Assembly: GCA_002482715.1 (NCBI GenBank)
Contig: DLGN01000345.1
Location: forward strand, 48,576-63,476
DNA from: Oxalobacteraceae bacterium UBA7693
Lineage (GTDB): Bacteria > Pseudomonadota > Gammaproteobacteria > Burkholderiales > Burkholderiaceae_D
Length of the DNA: 14,901 nucleotides
Direction of reading: 5' to 3'
Part shown: one piece after another, positions 14,270 through 14,901 of the stretch
Layout of the letters: each line of letters starts with the position of its first letter
How positions within the stretch are numbered: the first letter of the stretch is position 1
Program-made: the position numbers and the translations under genes
Notes under the pieces: model-generated
Databases searched by the model: none
The model's input: only the letters and a program-made list of their open reading frames with translations
Told to the model about the DNA's origin: nothing

Positions 14270-14318
14270 AGATTCTCCTACCATCAAATGATAGAAGTCA
14301 CTCTCTCCTCTTGGCTAA

Positions 14319-14901
14319 TTACGCTGCCATTTTCTTCGCTTTTTCGATCGCTTCGTCGATTGTACCTACCATGTAGAACGCTTGTTCTGGCAAGTGATCG
14401 AGTTCACCGGATGCAATCATCTTGAAGCCTTTGATTGTATCTTTCAGTGAAACGTATTTACCTGGAGAACCAGTAAATACCTCAGCAACGTGGAAAGGCT
14501 GAGACAAGAAACGTTGCATCTTACGTGCGCGAGCAACGATCAACTTATCTTCAGGAGCCAATTCGTCCATACCCAAAATCGCGATAATGTCTCGCAATTC
14601 TTTGTAGCGTTGCAAAGTACCTTGAACAGCGCGTGCTGTTTCGTAGTGATCTTGACCAACAACTTGTGGATCCAACTGACGTGAAGTTGAATCGAGTGGG
14701 TCAACCGCTGGGTAGATACCCAGGGAAGCGATGTCACGGGACAGAACGACGGTGGCGTCCAAGTGGGCGAAGGTGGTCGCTGGCGACGGGTCAGTCAAGT
14801 CATCCGCAGGTACGTATACCGCTTGGATCGAGGTGATCGAACCGTTTTTGGTCGAAGTGATGCGCTCTTGCAGAGTACCCATCTCTTCAGCCAGGGTCGG
14901 C
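14319..14901 (-). CDS. atpD: ATP synthase F1 beta subunit, C-terminal part (5' end outside window)
   Basis: The C-terminal 193 or so residues of the catalytic beta subunit. The frame stays open to the window edge (PTLAEEMG precedes the internal Met at 14882), so the start, the P-loop and the catalytic Glu lie outside. Visible hallmarks are LQERITSTKNGSITSIQAVY, the adenine-pocket segment YVPADDLTDPSPAT, the strand and loop LDATVVLSRDIASLGIYPAV with DPLDSTSR, and DELAPED, the form taken here by the DELSEED lever that contacts the gamma subunit. The C terminus (QAFYMVGTIDEAIEKAKKMA) is normal. It belongs to the atp operon and is followed by atpC on the same strand after a 195-bp gap with a REP-like repeat. 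Certain by sequence. Confidence 0.98.
   Translation of the reverse strand, partial: PTLAEEMGTLQERITSTKNGSITSIQAVYVPADDLTDPSPATTFAHLDATVVLSRDIASLGIYPAVDPLDSTSRQLDPQVVGQDHYETARAVQGTLQRYKELRDIIAILGMDELAPEDKLIVARARKMQRFLSQPFHVAEVFTGSPGKYVSLKDTIKGFKMIASGELDHLPEQAFYMVGTIDEAIEKAKKMAA

Overview
The window looks like a piece of a betaproteobacterial chromosome, most likely from the Oxalobacteraceae/Undibacterium neighbourhood. This rests on the beta-proteobacterial style of the AtpD and AtpC proteins, a moderate G+C content, many AT-rich intergenic gaps, and secreted and outer-membrane proteins typical of free-living Gram-negative heterotrophs. Taxonomy is inferred from protein style only. All recognisable genes except the first lie on the minus strand. 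No RNA gene, CRISPR array or insertion sequence was seen.

Layout from left to right. (1) 1-885 (+) is the 3' part of a zinc aminopeptidase of the M1 type that is usually fused to an ABC-2 permease. (2) 980-4832 (-) is a set of small or medium envelope genes: a TTG-started membrane-anchored hypothetical, an exported class-C beta-lactamase-fold serine hydrolase, an exported hypothetical with its own strong promoter, a DUF2214 membrane protein and a DUF3060-like lipoprotein. (3) 5019-6994 (-) is an exported M28 metallopeptidase with a degenerate cyclophilin-like C-terminal domain and a textbook terminator. (4) 7164-12018 (-) is a two-gene locus: a 902-residue TonB-dependent receptor followed by a tryptophan-halogenase family flavoprotein. 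Each has its own terminator. The receptor is preceded by a leader of about 330 nt and by a near-consensus promoter bracketed by two LacI-family operator palindromes. (5) 12062-12267 is an AT-rich gap holding a tandem array of DnaA-box sequences. (6) 12326-13585 (-) is a CoA-binding protein and a PPK2-type polyphosphate kinase in a probable operon. (7) 13625-14901 (-) is the 3' end of the ATP synthase operon (atpD, atpC, terminator), with a REP/BIME-like inverted repeat between atpD and atpC.

How the parts may work together: the receptor/halogenase locus looks like a substrate-controlled uptake unit. A LacI-family repressor, not encoded here, would block the promoter from both sides; the receptor would import a ligand across the outer membrane; the flavoprotein would act on a related molecule. 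The exported peptidases and hydrolase suit a scavenging lifestyle. The DnaA-box array close to the atp operon fits the origin-proximal position this operon often has in proteobacteria, although no replication gene is in view.

The points most worth a second look are the operator-bracketed promoter with its long leader, the DnaA-box array, the M28-cyclophilin fusion, and the REP pair inside the atp operon.
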